From Woeseiaceae bacterium (GTDB lineage Bacteria; Pseudomonadota; Gammaproteobacteria; Steroidobacterales; Woeseiaceae), in NCBI GenBank assembly GCA_028280615.1, contig JANQLK010000045.1:29040-93039 (forward strand): DNA of 64,000 nt, given 5' to 3'. Positions 11,638 to 20,007 of this stretch are shown in pieces. The position numbers and the translations under genes are program-made. The number at the start of each line of letters is the position of its first letter. Position 1 is the stretch's first letter. The notes under the pieces were generated by a model. The model was given only the letters and a program-made list of their open reading frames with translations. It made no database searches and had not been told where the DNA came from.

Positions 11638-12189
11638 TCAGCGAAACAGTCGCAGTCGCTTGCACTTGATCGAGTCCGTGCGTTTGCGTCTTCGCATGCG
11701 CTGCTGAAGCTCGCGGCGCCGGTCTTCGAGCCAGCTTTCGCGACTCGTGCCGGTCTTCGGGCCTTTCTCGGCACGCATGCGGTCGCGGTAGTCACAAAAA
11801 TCCTGGAACGCCTCGATTTCGTGCCGCAGCTCGCGTACTACGAGTTCTACCATGATAGCGTCATCCAGGAAGCCGAGTCCCGGTATATGATCAGGGATCA
11901 GGTCTTCGGGTTCCGTGAAGTAGGCCAGGGCGTTGAGAACGCGATTGGCTTCGCCGTGCGGCAGCCGCCACTCGATATCGGTGAGCATGTCGATCATCAG
12001 GCGCAGCTTGTCCAGCCGCTCGCGGATAAAGCCCGGTAGCTCACGATCGAGTGAGCCGAGCAGTTCCTCGGCCGCCGCGACGATGTCCTCGGGCGGCATG
12101 CGTGCCGCCGCATTGCGGGCCTCGCGCATGATCAGCCGAAAGTGTTTGAGATCCTCTTCGTCGAGTTCAAACGAAATTCGCAGGCTCAT
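11638..12189 (-). CDS. DUF1232/YkvA-like domain protein
   Basis: 183-residue soluble protein. The segment YFTEPEDLIPDHIPGLGF followed by LDDAIMVELVVREL is the hallmark of the DUF1232 (YkvA) family, here at about residues 85-115. In many relatives this segment is a membrane-associated hairpin; function is unknown. N-terminal residues are helical and acidic, and the C-terminus is strongly basic (RRRELQQRMRRRKRTDS). The start ATG gives MSLRISFELDEEDLKHF; a longer open frame upstream overlaps the next gene and is discarded. It sits 13 bases downstream of that gene, probably in one transcript. Confidence 0.7.
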   Translation of the reverse strand: MSLRISFELDEEDLKHFRLIMREARNAAARMPPEDIVAAAEELLGSLDRELPGFIRERLDKLRLMIDMLTDIEWRLPHGEANRVLNALAYFTEPEDLIPDHIPGLGFLDDAIMVELVVRELRHEIEAFQDFCDYRDRMRAEKGPKTGTSRESWLEDRRRELQQRMRRRKRTDSIKCKRLRLFR

Positions 12190-12202
12190 CGCTCGGCCGA
12201 CG

Positions 12203-12571
12203 TCATCTGTGGAATGCCGGGTCCCAGGTTTTCCTGCGCTCGAAGCTGCCCGTGTTGTACGGGTCCACGCCGACCTCGTCGCGGTCCTCGACGATCGCAA
12301 GCGTCTCGTAGCTGCCGGTTTCGAGCTGATAGCGGGGTCTTCGGGCCATGACGCGATTGTCGGGTCCCAGGTCGACGTTCTCTTCCGCCTCGCCGAACCA
12401 TTCGCTCGTCGCGTCCGCTTCCAGACCGGATTCCGGCTGCTTGTCGGGTCCGCCTTTCGGAACATCGGTGCGAATCGCGCGAGTCGACCTGTGGAACGGT
12501 TGCCGGGGCCTGCTCTTCGGGGCAGGCTGTTGCGACGGCGGCGTGAACATTGTTCTTATGAATTTGAGCAT
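12203..12571 (-). CDS. Hypothetical protein upstream of the YkvA-like gene
   Basis: 122 residues from the ATG giving MLKFIRTMFTPPSQQ, or 142 from an in-frame TTG at 12631; neither start has a good Shine-Dalgarno. The N-terminus is basic and Pro-rich and likely disordered; the C-terminal part has NRVMARRPRYQLETGSYE and ends in RKTWDPAFHR. No family recognised. Support comes from codon use like its neighbours and from the short gap to the downstream gene. It could be a partner of the YkvA-like protein, which is inference from position only. Confidence 0.5.
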   Translation of the reverse strand: MLKFIRTMFTPPSQQPAPKSRPRQPFHRSTRAIRTDVPKGGPDKQPESGLEADATSEWFGEAEENVDLGPDNRVMARRPRYQLETGSYETLAIVEDRDEVGVDPYNTGSFERRKTWDPAFHR

Positions 12572-12785
12572 CGTTTGGGAAGGTCGGATTTTCTTGTTGT
12601 TGGTATCGAGTTTTTCGAATTCTTTCAGCAATCATAGGTCCGAACGGCCTCCGAAGCGGCCTCAAGCTTACATAACTCGCGGATTGAACCGAATTTCGGC
12701 AATTCCCCGCGCAATGCGCCGACAATCGCTGCCGGGAGTCCGGGCGATGGCGGCTGAAGTGGGCGCGCCGCAACCCGTTCGGCTG

Positions 12786-13079
12786 CTACCGCCGAGACTC
12801 CTGGCGGTCAGCCAGGCGAAAGGCAAGCAGCGTAACGCGCAGGACGACGATGCCCAGCAGCGGCGACAGGACGAGAAACCAGGCGACGCTGCTGCCCGAG
12901 GCGAGCCGGCGCGCGAGGTCGGCGTAGAAGCCACCGAAGCCGTTGCCGCCGTAAGCGCCGAAAACGCTGGAACCGACCAGCCAGATCGCCATTGGCAGCA
13001 GCGACAGTCCGGCGATGAGCAGCACGATCACGATTAGGGCCTCCCGCTTGAGCACGAGCCCTGAGAGATTTCCTGGCAT
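12786..13079 (-). CDS. Small membrane protein of unknown function
   Basis: 97 residues with two clear hydrophobic helices, about 14-36 (LIVIVLLIAGLSLLPMAIWL) and 64-86 (SVAWFLVLSPLLGIVVLRV), joined by a Gly-rich loop (GAYGGNGFGGFY). The start ATG is preceded by GGGA at a short spacing. An upstream extension of the frame overlaps the next gene antisense-like and is discarded. Together with the next membrane protein it may form a small two-gene unit. No family recognised. Confidence 0.6.
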   Translation of the reverse strand: MPGNLSGLVLKREALIVIVLLIAGLSLLPMAIWLVGSSVFGAYGGNGFGGFYADLARRLASGSSVAWFLVLSPLLGIVVLRVTLLAFRLADRQESRR

Positions 13080-13155
13080 GTTTTCCCTGCCGCCCGGCGA
13101 AGTCGACACGCCGGTATCGTTGCCCAGCCGACGATGCGCGTCAAGCGCTGGCCCG

Positions 13156-13476
13156 TCAGCGTGACTCGTCGAGGCTATCCGTGGACTCTTCGTTTCGCGC
13201 GCGATCGCGGCGCCGGAAAACGAACAAGGCAAGGTGCAGGCAGGCCACCGAGAACAGGAGGTAGTGCGGCAGCACCCAGAACCACTCGGAGATGTAGATC
13301 GTGGCGAAGAACGCGGCGATGCCGGCCACGAGGTAGAAGTACGGCAGAGCGTCATACACGGCCTTCGGCAACCAGACTTTCCTGGTGGCAAGCTGCCCGG
13401 CTGCGTAGGTCACACTTTTGACGGAGGGGAGTTCGGTTACTGTTTCGGCTGTCCTGCCGCGCATTGACTTCTGCAT
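13156..13476 (-). CDS. Small membrane protein of unknown function
   Basis: 106 residues; two membrane helices at about 45-62 (LPYFYLVAGIAAFFATIYI) and 66-87 (WFWVLPHYLLFSVACLHLAL), then a basic, Arg-rich tail (FRRRDRARNEES). The first ATG is used; a second Met four codons later is an equally possible start. No family recognised. It ends 76 bases before the start of the next membrane protein on the same strand. Confidence 0.6.
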   Translation of the reverse strand: MQKSMRGRTAETVTELPSVKSVTYAAGQLATRKVWLPKAVYDALPYFYLVAGIAAFFATIYISEWFWVLPHYLLFSVACLHLALFVFRRRDRARNEESTDSLDESR

Positions 13477-13584
13477 CCTTGCGTTCTGCGATCTGGATTC
13501 TGCACAGGGTAGCGGGCCGCCACGGCCGTGTCCGTGACTACGCTCACAGTTCGGCGTTCAGGATTTGACTTGCAGCGGCAAACG

Positions 13585-15030
13585 TCAGTCGTCGCGTTTG
13601 ACCTTTTCCTCGTAGCGAAACTCCGCGTCTCCGATCGACACGATGTCGCCGTTGCTCAGGAAGTGCTCGGTGACGCGCCGGGAATTGACGTAGACCCCGT
13701 TTCTGCTTTCCCAATCGATGATGCGGGTCGCCTTGCCGTCGCTGCAAACCACGGCGTGCCGGCGGCTGATGTAGGGGGCATTGAGCTGTATGTCGTTGTC
13801 ACGCGTGCGGCCGATCGTGAGTTTGTCCTTGAAAAGAGGAAAGCGCAGTTCGCGATCGTCGATGCTGCCTACGAGCAGGCGCGCGATACCGTTTTCGGCC
13901 GGGCGAGGAGCCGATGGGGCGTGCGCTTCCTGCTGGTCGCCCGGAGGGCTGCCGGTGTCGAGGCGGGCAACTTTTTGCGCGTCGTCCGGAGCCGATTCGG
14001 CGCCGCCCCGGGCAACGATTTCTTCGAGAAGGCCCTGAACGGCGCCGTCCTTGCCATCGGGCTCGGCGATCTGACGCCTGCAGTCCCGTAAGCGCACCTG
14101 GTTTCGTTCCTGCTGCGCGCCGAGCATCCGGGCGAGGTCGTCGCGGAAGCTTCGCGCATCCCTGAGGTCGCTCAGCAGTCGCTCGTTCGCCTTGGCATGG
14201 CGCGCGCTCGATGCATCGGCCTCACCGAGCGCGGATTTGAGCGCCTCGATTTCCTGCTCGTGTTCCGCACTGGCTTGCGCCAGCGTCTCGGTCGCGCAAG
14301 CTTCGGCTTTCATCGCGGACTCGAGTTCGGTTTTCAGCCCGGCCAACCGCATACGCGCATCGTCGAGTTGTTCCACAAGCGAGGTTTGTTCGGCGCTGAC
14401 CGCATCCGTATCGATCGTGATGTCGGTCAGCTCGTGACGCAGCTGGTCCGCGTAGGCCTCGGTGCGTTCGACCTGGCTCAGGAGCTGCCGATTCTCGGCA
14501 TTGCTGGCGGCGATCTGTCCGGCCTGCCGCTCGATCAGGTGCCGCGCCGCGGCGAGCTCCTCTTCCATCCGCGTATCCGCTATTCGCGCGTCTTTTGCCG
14601 GCATACCGCGCTGCGACGCCTCGCCGCGCAGCCGGCTGGCTTCGTCCTCGACGGCGTCGATGCGTGCGTCGAGAAGCGCAATTTGCTGATCCCGGTCGGC
14701 AAGCGCCTGGTCGCGTTCGCAGAGATCCTGTTCGGCCCGTTCGAGCCGGGACGCAACAAGGGCGAGCGCCTCGTCCCGATCGTCCAACTCCTTCTCGAGC
14801 TGCTTTGTGTCGGCCTTGACTCGATCGAGCTCCGCGGCCATACGTTCAAGCGCAGGGCCGTCATCCTGCTTGCCGATGACGAGGACCTGGTGGGTGTCGG
14901 TGCGGTCCGTTTCGAACGCGGCCGCGGTCTGTAAGGCGCCGTCGTTCCCGACCGCCAGCGCTTCGAGCTCCACGGTCGGGTCGTCGTCGCCTTCGACTAA
15001 TTCATTGCTTTTCTTGTTCTCATTAGCCAT
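13585..15030 (-). CDS. FHA domain protein with long coiled coil
   Basis: 481-residue soluble protein with two parts. Residues about 1-330 are a long, Ala/Glu/Arg/Leu-rich coiled coil (LEKELDDRDEALALVASRLE-like heptads). The C-terminal about 85 residues are a forkhead-associated domain: TIGRTRDNDIQLNAPYISRR, then HAVV, a spacer, and SRNGVYVNSRRV with NGD, the conserved GR, S, H and N phosphothreonine-binding positions. FHA domains bind phosphothreonine peptides. The start is the ATG giving MANENKKSNEL; a start 48 bases upstream is possible. It follows the AAA+ ATPase gene by 71 bases on the same strand, so an adaptor or scaffold role for that ATPase or a kinase is inferred. Confidence 0.85.
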   Translation of the reverse strand: MANENKKSNELVEGDDDPTVELEALAVGNDGALQTAAAFETDRTDTHQVLVIGKQDDGPALERMAAELDRVKADTKQLEKELDDRDEALALVASRLERAEQDLCERDQALADRDQQIALLDARIDAVEDEASRLRGEASQRGMPAKDARIADTRMEEELAAARHLIERQAGQIAASNAENRQLLSQVERTEAYADQLRHELTDITIDTDAVSAEQTSLVEQLDDARMRLAGLKTELESAMKAEACATETLAQASAEHEQEIEALKSALGEADASSARHAKANERLLSDLRDARSFRDDLARMLGAQQERNQVRLRDCRRQIAEPDGKDGAVQGLLEEIVARGGAESAPDDAQKVARLDTGSPPGDQQEAHAPSAPRPAENGIARLLVGSIDDRELRFPLFKDKLTIGRTRDNDIQLNAPYISRRHAVVCSDGKATRIIDWESRNGVYVNSRRVTEHFLSNGDIVSIGDAEFRYEEKVKRDD

Positions 15031-15101
15031 CCATCGGATGGTAGCACGATGCCTCGGCAGATCACGTTTCAATGACATGACGGGAATGTGACCCGTGCCC
15101 G

Positions 15102-16604
15102 TCAGTCGCAGGGTACCGTGCGGCCTGCGGCCCAGCTGCGTAGGGCATCGATTCGCTCGCTCATGACTACCGAGAGCGGCCGCGTCGCGGCGAGTTCCTT
15201 CAGAATATGTCCAGTCTCCAGCGCAGCGCCCTTTGCGTGCGCGGCGTACAGGGCCGACACCACGGACTGTTCGATCTCGGCGCCGGAGAAGCCGTCGCTC
15301 GCACTGGCGAGGCGCTCGATGTCAAAGTCGCCAAGTCGGCAGCCGCGATTCGTCAGGTGAATCGCGAATATTGAGGCCCGCACCCGGAGCGTCGGCAGGT
15401 CAACGAAGAAGATCTCGTCGAAGCGACCCTTGCGCACGAGCTCGGGCGGCAGCGTGCTGATGTCATTTGCGGTGGCAACGACGAACACCCTGGCCTGCCT
15501 TTCCGCGAGCCACGTCAGGAACGTGCCGAGCACGCGCTGGGTCGTCCCGGTTTCGCTGTTGCGTCCGGCGATGCCTTTCTCGACTTCGTCGATCCATAGG
15601 ACGCACGGCGACATCACGTCGGCAGTCTTGAGCGAATCGCGGAGTTTGCGCTCGGTCTCACCGTGGTACTTGTCGTACAGCGAGCCGAAATCGAGGCGCA
15701 GCAGCGGCACGCCGAATACGCCGGCCGTCGCCTTGGCTGCAAGGCTCTTGCCGCAGCCCTGCACGCCGATCAACAGGATGCCCTTGGGCGGGTCGAGGTG
15801 CGCGGCATCCGCTTCGCGGCGGAACGGTGAGCGTCGCTGCGAAAGCCATTCCTTGAGGCGGCTCAATCCTCCTACATCGCTGAACTTCGCGGTGTCGTAC
15901 TCGAACTGCAGCGCACCGCCGCGGTTGAGCAGCGAATACTTGGCCTGCATGACGTCCGGCAGGTCGCTGCTCGTGATCGCGCCGTCCTGGAAGATCGCGT
16001 TTCTGGCCAGCCGTTCCGTGTCCTTGTAGGTCAGGCCCGAGAGGTTTTCCACGAGCATGCTGTAGGCGCGCCTGTCGGCCTTGACGCGCGATCCCGGGTT
16101 CTCGCGCGACCACTCGTCGGCGACGCGTTCGACGATGGCGCCGCGTTCGGCTTCGCTCGGCAACGCGAGCTCCACGCTGGCGCTGAACGAGTCGAGTTCG
16201 CTCGGCAGGTCGATCTTATGGCTGATCAGGACGAGCTGGCGGCGCGCGGTCGAAAACCGAATGCAGATGTCTTTCACGAGGCGCACGTGTACCGGGTCTT
16301 CGAGAAACGGGTGAAAGTCGAGCAGCACGTAGATACCCGCCCTGTCGACGGCGCGAATATGGCGCAGCACGTCGGTCGGATCCGAATTGATCGTCTGTGG
16401 TTCCAGCTCGATATCGAGCCGCTGCAGACCGTCGGTCACGGTCCAGCGAAACAGCGGCAGATGCTCGGTGCTCGGATCCGACGCCGACACCGCCAGAGCG
16501 GCCGACTTGAGCATCTTGAGGATCCGCGCTTCATCGGGCGATTCGATCACCATGATCGGCGTGCGCGACCGCAAGATCAGTTCGAGATCGTGCTGCTGGT
16601 CCAT
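15102..16604 (-). CDS. Ycf46-like AAA+ ATPase
   Basis: 500-residue cytoplasmic AAA+ ATPase. The N-terminal domain (about 1-220, starting MDQQHDLELILRSRTPIMVI) resembles a degenerate P-loop domain; the second (about 240-490) has Walker A GVQGCGKS (280-287), Walker B VLWIDE (335-340), sensor-1 ATAND and an arginine-finger segment RKGRFDE. The phrase LLIGVQGCGKSLAAKA and this two-domain layout fit the Ycf46 group known from chloroplasts and cyanobacteria, where a role in carbon uptake or photosynthesis control has been proposed; the role in non-phototrophs is unknown. The start lies two bases after the metallopeptidase stop, so translation is probably coupled. The frame extends upstream through that gene but those codons are not used. 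Confidence 0.85.
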   Translation of the reverse strand: MDQQHDLELILRSRTPIMVIESPDEARILKMLKSAALAVSASDPSTEHLPLFRWTVTDGLQRLDIELEPQTINSDPTDVLRHIRAVDRAGIYVLLDFHPFLEDPVHVRLVKDICIRFSTARRQLVLISHKIDLPSELDSFSASVELALPSEAERGAIVERVADEWSRENPGSRVKADRRAYSMLVENLSGLTYKDTERLARNAIFQDGAITSSDLPDVMQAKYSLLNRGGALQFEYDTAKFSDVGGLSRLKEWLSQRRSPFRREADAAHLDPPKGILLIGVQGCGKSLAAKATAGVFGVPLLRLDFGSLYDKYHGETERKLRDSLKTADVMSPCVLWIDEVEKGIAGRNSETGTTQRVLGTFLTWLAERQARVFVVATANDISTLPPELVRKGRFDEIFFVDLPTLRVRASIFAIHLTNRGCRLGDFDIERLASASDGFSGAEIEQSVVSALYAAHAKGAALETGHILKELAATRPLSVVMSERIDALRSWAAGRTVPCD

Positions 16605-16606
16605 CT

Positions 16607-17941
16607 TCAGTTCCGGCCCGGCGAGCTGTCGGCGGCGAGTGCGGGGCAACCCGGAAGGCGGCGGCTGCGCAGTGCATCCGGCAATCCGCCAATGCGTTCG
16701 CCGGAGGCCTCGGCGAGCTCGGCAAGACTCACGGGCCCGCCCGACTCGAGCAGGTCGTAGAGAACGTCGTCCAGGGATTGGGCGCCGTCGGTCTTTGCCG
16801 CGAGTTCCCTGTTCAGCGCGTCGAATACCGTAACCGCGAGCGCGGTCGTGGCACCCGTGGACGAGGGCGCGCAGAGCACCCCGGCGTCCTGCGACCACTC
16901 GGCGATCGATTCGAGCGAGCGCTCATAGCGCCGTTCGCTGATCGTGCCGCTACGCCTGAGCAGCTCGAGGCTGTAGAACTCGGCGAGTCCCTCGACGACC
17001 CAGTCGTAGCCGGGCTCCGAAGCGAGCCCGAAACTCACATGCAGGAGTTCGTGCACGAGCGTGCTCGTGCCGTTTTCGCTGATCATCGGTCGATCCGCGT
17101 GCAGGAACACGGACTGCGGTCCCGACAGGCCGCCGCGCCACATTGGGTCCCCGGCACCGATAACCGTAATCCTCGTGGGCGGCTCGGGCAGCAGCCGGAC
17201 GAGCGCGGGGAGTACCCAGTTGCTCATCGCGAGGATGTCCATCCGACGTACGGACTGGCCGACAGGCGCCGCCACCGCAATGGGTATTCCCTCGACCGTC
17301 TCGCGACGTACGCCGAGCTTGCCGACGGCGATCCATCCGGCCGGCTGTGAGAAGCGGCGGCCGGGACGTTCGACGGCGTAGCGGCCGTCGTCAATCGCAT
17401 ACTCGGTCACGGCGGACCAGCCGTCGGGGACCTCGATCTTGAGCGACGTAGTCGACTCGGCGCCCCTGAGCGTCCGCGTAGCGGCTCGCGGTATCGCGTC
17501 CTCGGCACGGAAAATGCCCCAGCGACTGTCGAGCCAGGCGTCGAAACCGCCGTCTCCGCGCCGCGACGGGACCTCGATGCGCCAACGCAGGCTGCCGCCG
17601 GTCTCGGGCGGTAACCAGGTAACCCGACCGCCGTCGTGCCTGACCTCGCCATCGCCGTCAAGCGCGGACAGGCGGTCGGCCGGGGCGTCAAACCGCATTT
17701 CGCGCAACAGGCTTCGTCCCTGACTTACGGTCACGGCGACGTCGATGGCCTGCGCCTCGGCTTCGATGGATAGCGTATAGGCGAGTCCGTAGCGGAGCGA
17801 TTCGGCGCCCGCCGGCGTGCCCTGGTCTTCCGACGCCGGCGCGCTGCAGGCGGCTACCAATAGGGCTGCAAGGAGCCCGAGGCCGCGTCGAGCGCGATTT
17901 GTGGGACAACCGGATCGTCGTCGATTTGAGATGCCGTTCAT
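16607..17941 (-). CDS. Putative gluzincin-type metallopeptidase lipoprotein
   Basis: 444 residues. Residues 1-31 are a lipoprotein signal peptide with lipobox LVAAC (C32). A beta-rich region (about 45-200) is followed by a peptidase-like domain: HELLH at 297-301, with WVVEGLAEFY placing E317 or E321 as third zinc ligand, the pattern of M1/M61-like gluzincins. Cleavage of substrates in the periplasm is therefore likely, but the substrate is unknown and I cannot assign a named family. It is first in a tight operon with the AAA+ ATPase and FHA genes and is divergent from the NlpC/P60 gene with a 35-base gap. Confidence 0.75.
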   Translation of the reverse strand: MNGISNRRRSGCPTNRARRGLGLLAALLVAACSAPASEDQGTPAGAESLRYGLAYTLSIEAEAQAIDVAVTVSQGRSLLREMRFDAPADRLSALDGDGEVRHDGGRVTWLPPETGGSLRWRIEVPSRRGDGGFDAWLDSRWGIFRAEDAIPRAATRTLRGAESTTSLKIEVPDGWSAVTEYAIDDGRYAVERPGRRFSQPAGWIAVGKLGVRRETVEGIPIAVAAPVGQSVRRMDILAMSNWVLPALVRLLPEPPTRITVIGAGDPMWRGGLSGPQSVFLHADRPMISENGTSTLVHELLHVSFGLASEPGYDWVVEGLAEFYSLELLRRSGTISERRYERSLESIAEWSQDAGVLCAPSSTGATTALAVTVFDALNRELAAKTDGAQSLDDVLYDLLESGGPVSLAELAEASGERIGGLPDALRSRRLPGCPALAADSSPGRN

Positions 17942-17976
17942 GCCGGATTAAGGCGCTCGCGCGTAAACTCGGCCGT

Positions 17977-18501
17977 ATGATAGCCCAGGCTGAAGGTCGT
18001 CGAGCACGCTGGCTGCTGCCGGTGGTCGGCGCCGTCGTGCTCTCGGCATGTGCGGGCACGCCGGCGCCCGTCAGCCGGGACAGCGCGATATCGCGTAGCA
18101 CCGAGGCGCCCGCGACGAAGCAGATGGCGCCTGCGATCGGCGAGCGCGCTACGGCTGTCGCTCTCGCGCAGGTGGGCGTTCCGTACCGTTACGGAGGAGA
18201 ATCGCCGGCGACGGGATTCGACTGCAGCGGCCTCGTACACTACGCCTACGTCGAGGCGGGGCGGTCGCTGCCACGTACCACGTCGAGCCTGTGGTCGTAC
18301 ACCGAACGCGTGCCGCGAAGTCGCCTCGTCCCGGGGGATCTCGTGTTCTTCTCGATCGAGGGCAAGATGCAGCACGTCGGCCTGTACATCGGCAGCGATC
18401 GTTTCGTCCATGCGCCGTCGAGCGGCCGGAGCGTCAGCGTCGAATCGCTGTCATCGCCGTTCTACTCGAATGCCTTGCTGAGTGGCGGTCGTCTCAGATA
18501 A
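17977..18501 (+). CDS. NlpC/P60 family lipoprotein (putative peptidoglycan endopeptidase)
   Basis: 174 residues. A lipoprotein signal peptide ends in VLSAC (C25). The NlpC/P60 domain (about 56-174) carries the catalytic triad in order: C83 in FDCSGLVHYAY, H133 in MQHVGLYIG and H145 in FVHAPSSG. Such enzymes cut stem peptides of peptidoglycan; relatives include MepS/Spr-like hydrolases. It begins 35 bases from the divergent metallopeptidase lipoprotein gene, so the two may share control. MepS-type proteins are known Prc substrates, and Prc is encoded in this window, but a link here is inference. Confidence 0.9.
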   Translation: MIAQAEGRRARWLLPVVGAVVLSACAGTPAPVSRDSAISRSTEAPATKQMAPAIGERATAVALAQVGVPYRYGGESPATGFDCSGLVHYAYVEAGRSLPRTTSSLWSYTERVPRSRLVPGDLVFFSIEGKMQHVGLYIGSDRFVHAPSSGRSVSVESLSSPFYSNALLSGGRLR

Positions 18502-18504
18502 CGG

Positions 18505-19203
18505 TCACGACAGTGTGTCGCTGACGATGAATGCCCGCAGCTGGTCCGCCAGGCCCTTGCAGGCGGCGGCCTGGGTCCTCGCGATCAGCGGAATCGGCAC
18601 GACGAGCGCCGGCAGGAAAGACGTGCCGCTGTAGTCGGCCGTGACCGAGCCTGCGGACTCGAGGCCCTGCAGATCCCAGACGAACGCGTCGTAGTCGGCG
18701 TCGTTCTGCCACCAGGCGAAACCGAAGCAGCCGCCACCACCCGGTCCGGCGGCGCAGGACAGGCTGCCGCCGCCGGCGACCCGGTCCGTGTCGCCATCGA
18801 GCCAGATGATGTAGCGCACGCCCTGGTCGCGGATGCTCTGGGCCACACCGGGGCGCTCCATGAGCCGGGTCAAACCCTTGGTTTCAGCGGGCGCCGTGCG
18901 CGGCTCGAACCATGGGAACAGCGAGTCCACGAACTGTTTGTGCGGAACGACGCGCAGACCCTCGCTGCCGCGCTGCAGGGCGGTTTCCACGCAGCTGATG
19001 TATTTCGCTTCGGTTTCATTACCGAGGTGATAGCTCTTCGCCATGATGACGACGGCTTCGCCCTCGGCGATGCCGGTCATGCCCTCACGGGAATTCTCGA
19101 TTCGCGAAGTCACGCAGCCCGACAGGGCAATGGCCAGCAGCGCCGGCGTGAGGGCTCGAAGCAGGGTAGGAATCGGGTGAGAATCGAGTCGGGTATGGTT
19201 CAT
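18505..19203 (-). CDS. Lipoprotein of unknown function (second of a coupled pair)
   Basis: 232 residues with lipobox ALSGC (C29) after a hydrophobic segment. The mature protein has an EGEAVVIMAKSYH stretch, a central RYIIWLDGDTDRV segment and a Cys/Gly-rich loop (CAAGPGGGGCFGFAWW). No family recognised, though the fold might resemble proteins that sense or assemble in the envelope. Its ATG overlaps the stop of the upstream lipoprotein gene (ATGA), so translation is coupled. It converges on the NlpC/P60 gene with three bases between stops. Confidence 0.7.
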   Translation of the reverse strand: MNHTRLDSHPIPTLLRALTPALLAIALSGCVTSRIENSREGMTGIAEGEAVVIMAKSYHLGNETEAKYISCVETALQRGSEGLRVVPHKQFVDSLFPWFEPRTAPAETKGLTRLMERPGVAQSIRDQGVRYIIWLDGDTDRVAGGGSLSCAAGPGGGGCFGFAWWQNDADYDAFVWDLQGLESAGSVTADYSGTSFLPALVVPIPLIARTQAAACKGLADQLRAFIVSDTLS

Positions 19204-19862
19204 TGCTGCTTGCCTCCGAGCGACGTTCTCGTGACCGTCGTTTCGCTCTCGCCGGCGGTCGTCGTGCGCTCGCCGAAGGACGTAAACAGGATCTGTTCGT
19301 CGAATTTCATGATCATGAGCGCTGCCGCGTCGCGCATCGCCAGCACGGCCGCATTTTGCAGCGCCCGGGAGCCGCCCATGGCGGTCGTGAGTGACTTGCC
19401 GTAGGCGCTGACGGGGGCGTCCAGCAGTAACTCACCCTCACCGTCGTAAACCTTGATGCGGTAGCGTATCCATACGGCGAACGCATCGGTCTTCGTCTGG
19501 TTCGGAACCGAGAATTCGAAGGCGTCGATGCTCGGCTCGAGCATGGCGTCATACACACCCGGTTCGGGCTCCTCGTCCGCGGCGATCACCTCGACGTCTT
19601 CGAACATGTAGCCGAACAGCTGCTCGAAGAATGTCGCGTTGGAACGTCCGAGGTCGATCGTCCACTGCTCGCGCCCCAGTACTTCCTCTTCGTGTACGAA
19701 ATGCTGGAAATTCTCGGGCATCCGCACGACGACCGACATTGGCAGCGTGTTGATCAGCGGTTCGGGGATCGTGGGTGGCTCGAGGCGCACATTGGAGCCG
19801 CAGCCGGCGACAACGGCGCAGCAAAGTCCTGCAATAACAAAGCCCTTGAGCCTGATATTCAA
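19200..19862 (-). CDS. Lipoprotein of unknown function (first of a coupled pair)
   Basis: 220 residues with lipobox VVAGC (C21). The mature part has two alpha/beta-looking segments: LPMSVVVRMPENFQHF with NATFFEQLFGYMFEDVEVI, and a C-terminal FAVWIRYRIKVYDGEGE segment followed by an Ala-rich helix. The alternation resembles periplasmic lipoproteins that help outer-membrane assembly, but I do not recognise a family. The stop overlaps the start of the next lipoprotein gene. The two are likely partners. Confidence 0.7.
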   Translation of the reverse strand: MNIRLKGFVIAGLCCAVVAGCGSNVRLEPPTIPEPLINTLPMSVVVRMPENFQHFVHEEEVLGREQWTIDLGRSNATFFEQLFGYMFEDVEVIAADEEPEPGVYDAMLEPSIDAFEFSVPNQTKTDAFAVWIRYRIKVYDGEGELLLDAPVSAYGKSLTTAMGGSRALQNAAVLAMRDAAALMIMKFDEQILFTSFGERTTTAGESETTVTRTSLGGKQQ

Positions 19863-20007
19863 ATTGGAGTATCCCGCAGTCCGTTTCGAGCGTTCGCAAT
19901 CCCTATATCAGAGCAAGAGAGGGGCGGAGAGTTCCGTATTTCGTGCCCTGACCGACCGAACCACTGTAGAGCGAGCGCCGTTTCAGTGCAACAGAGGCCG
20001 CCCCGTG

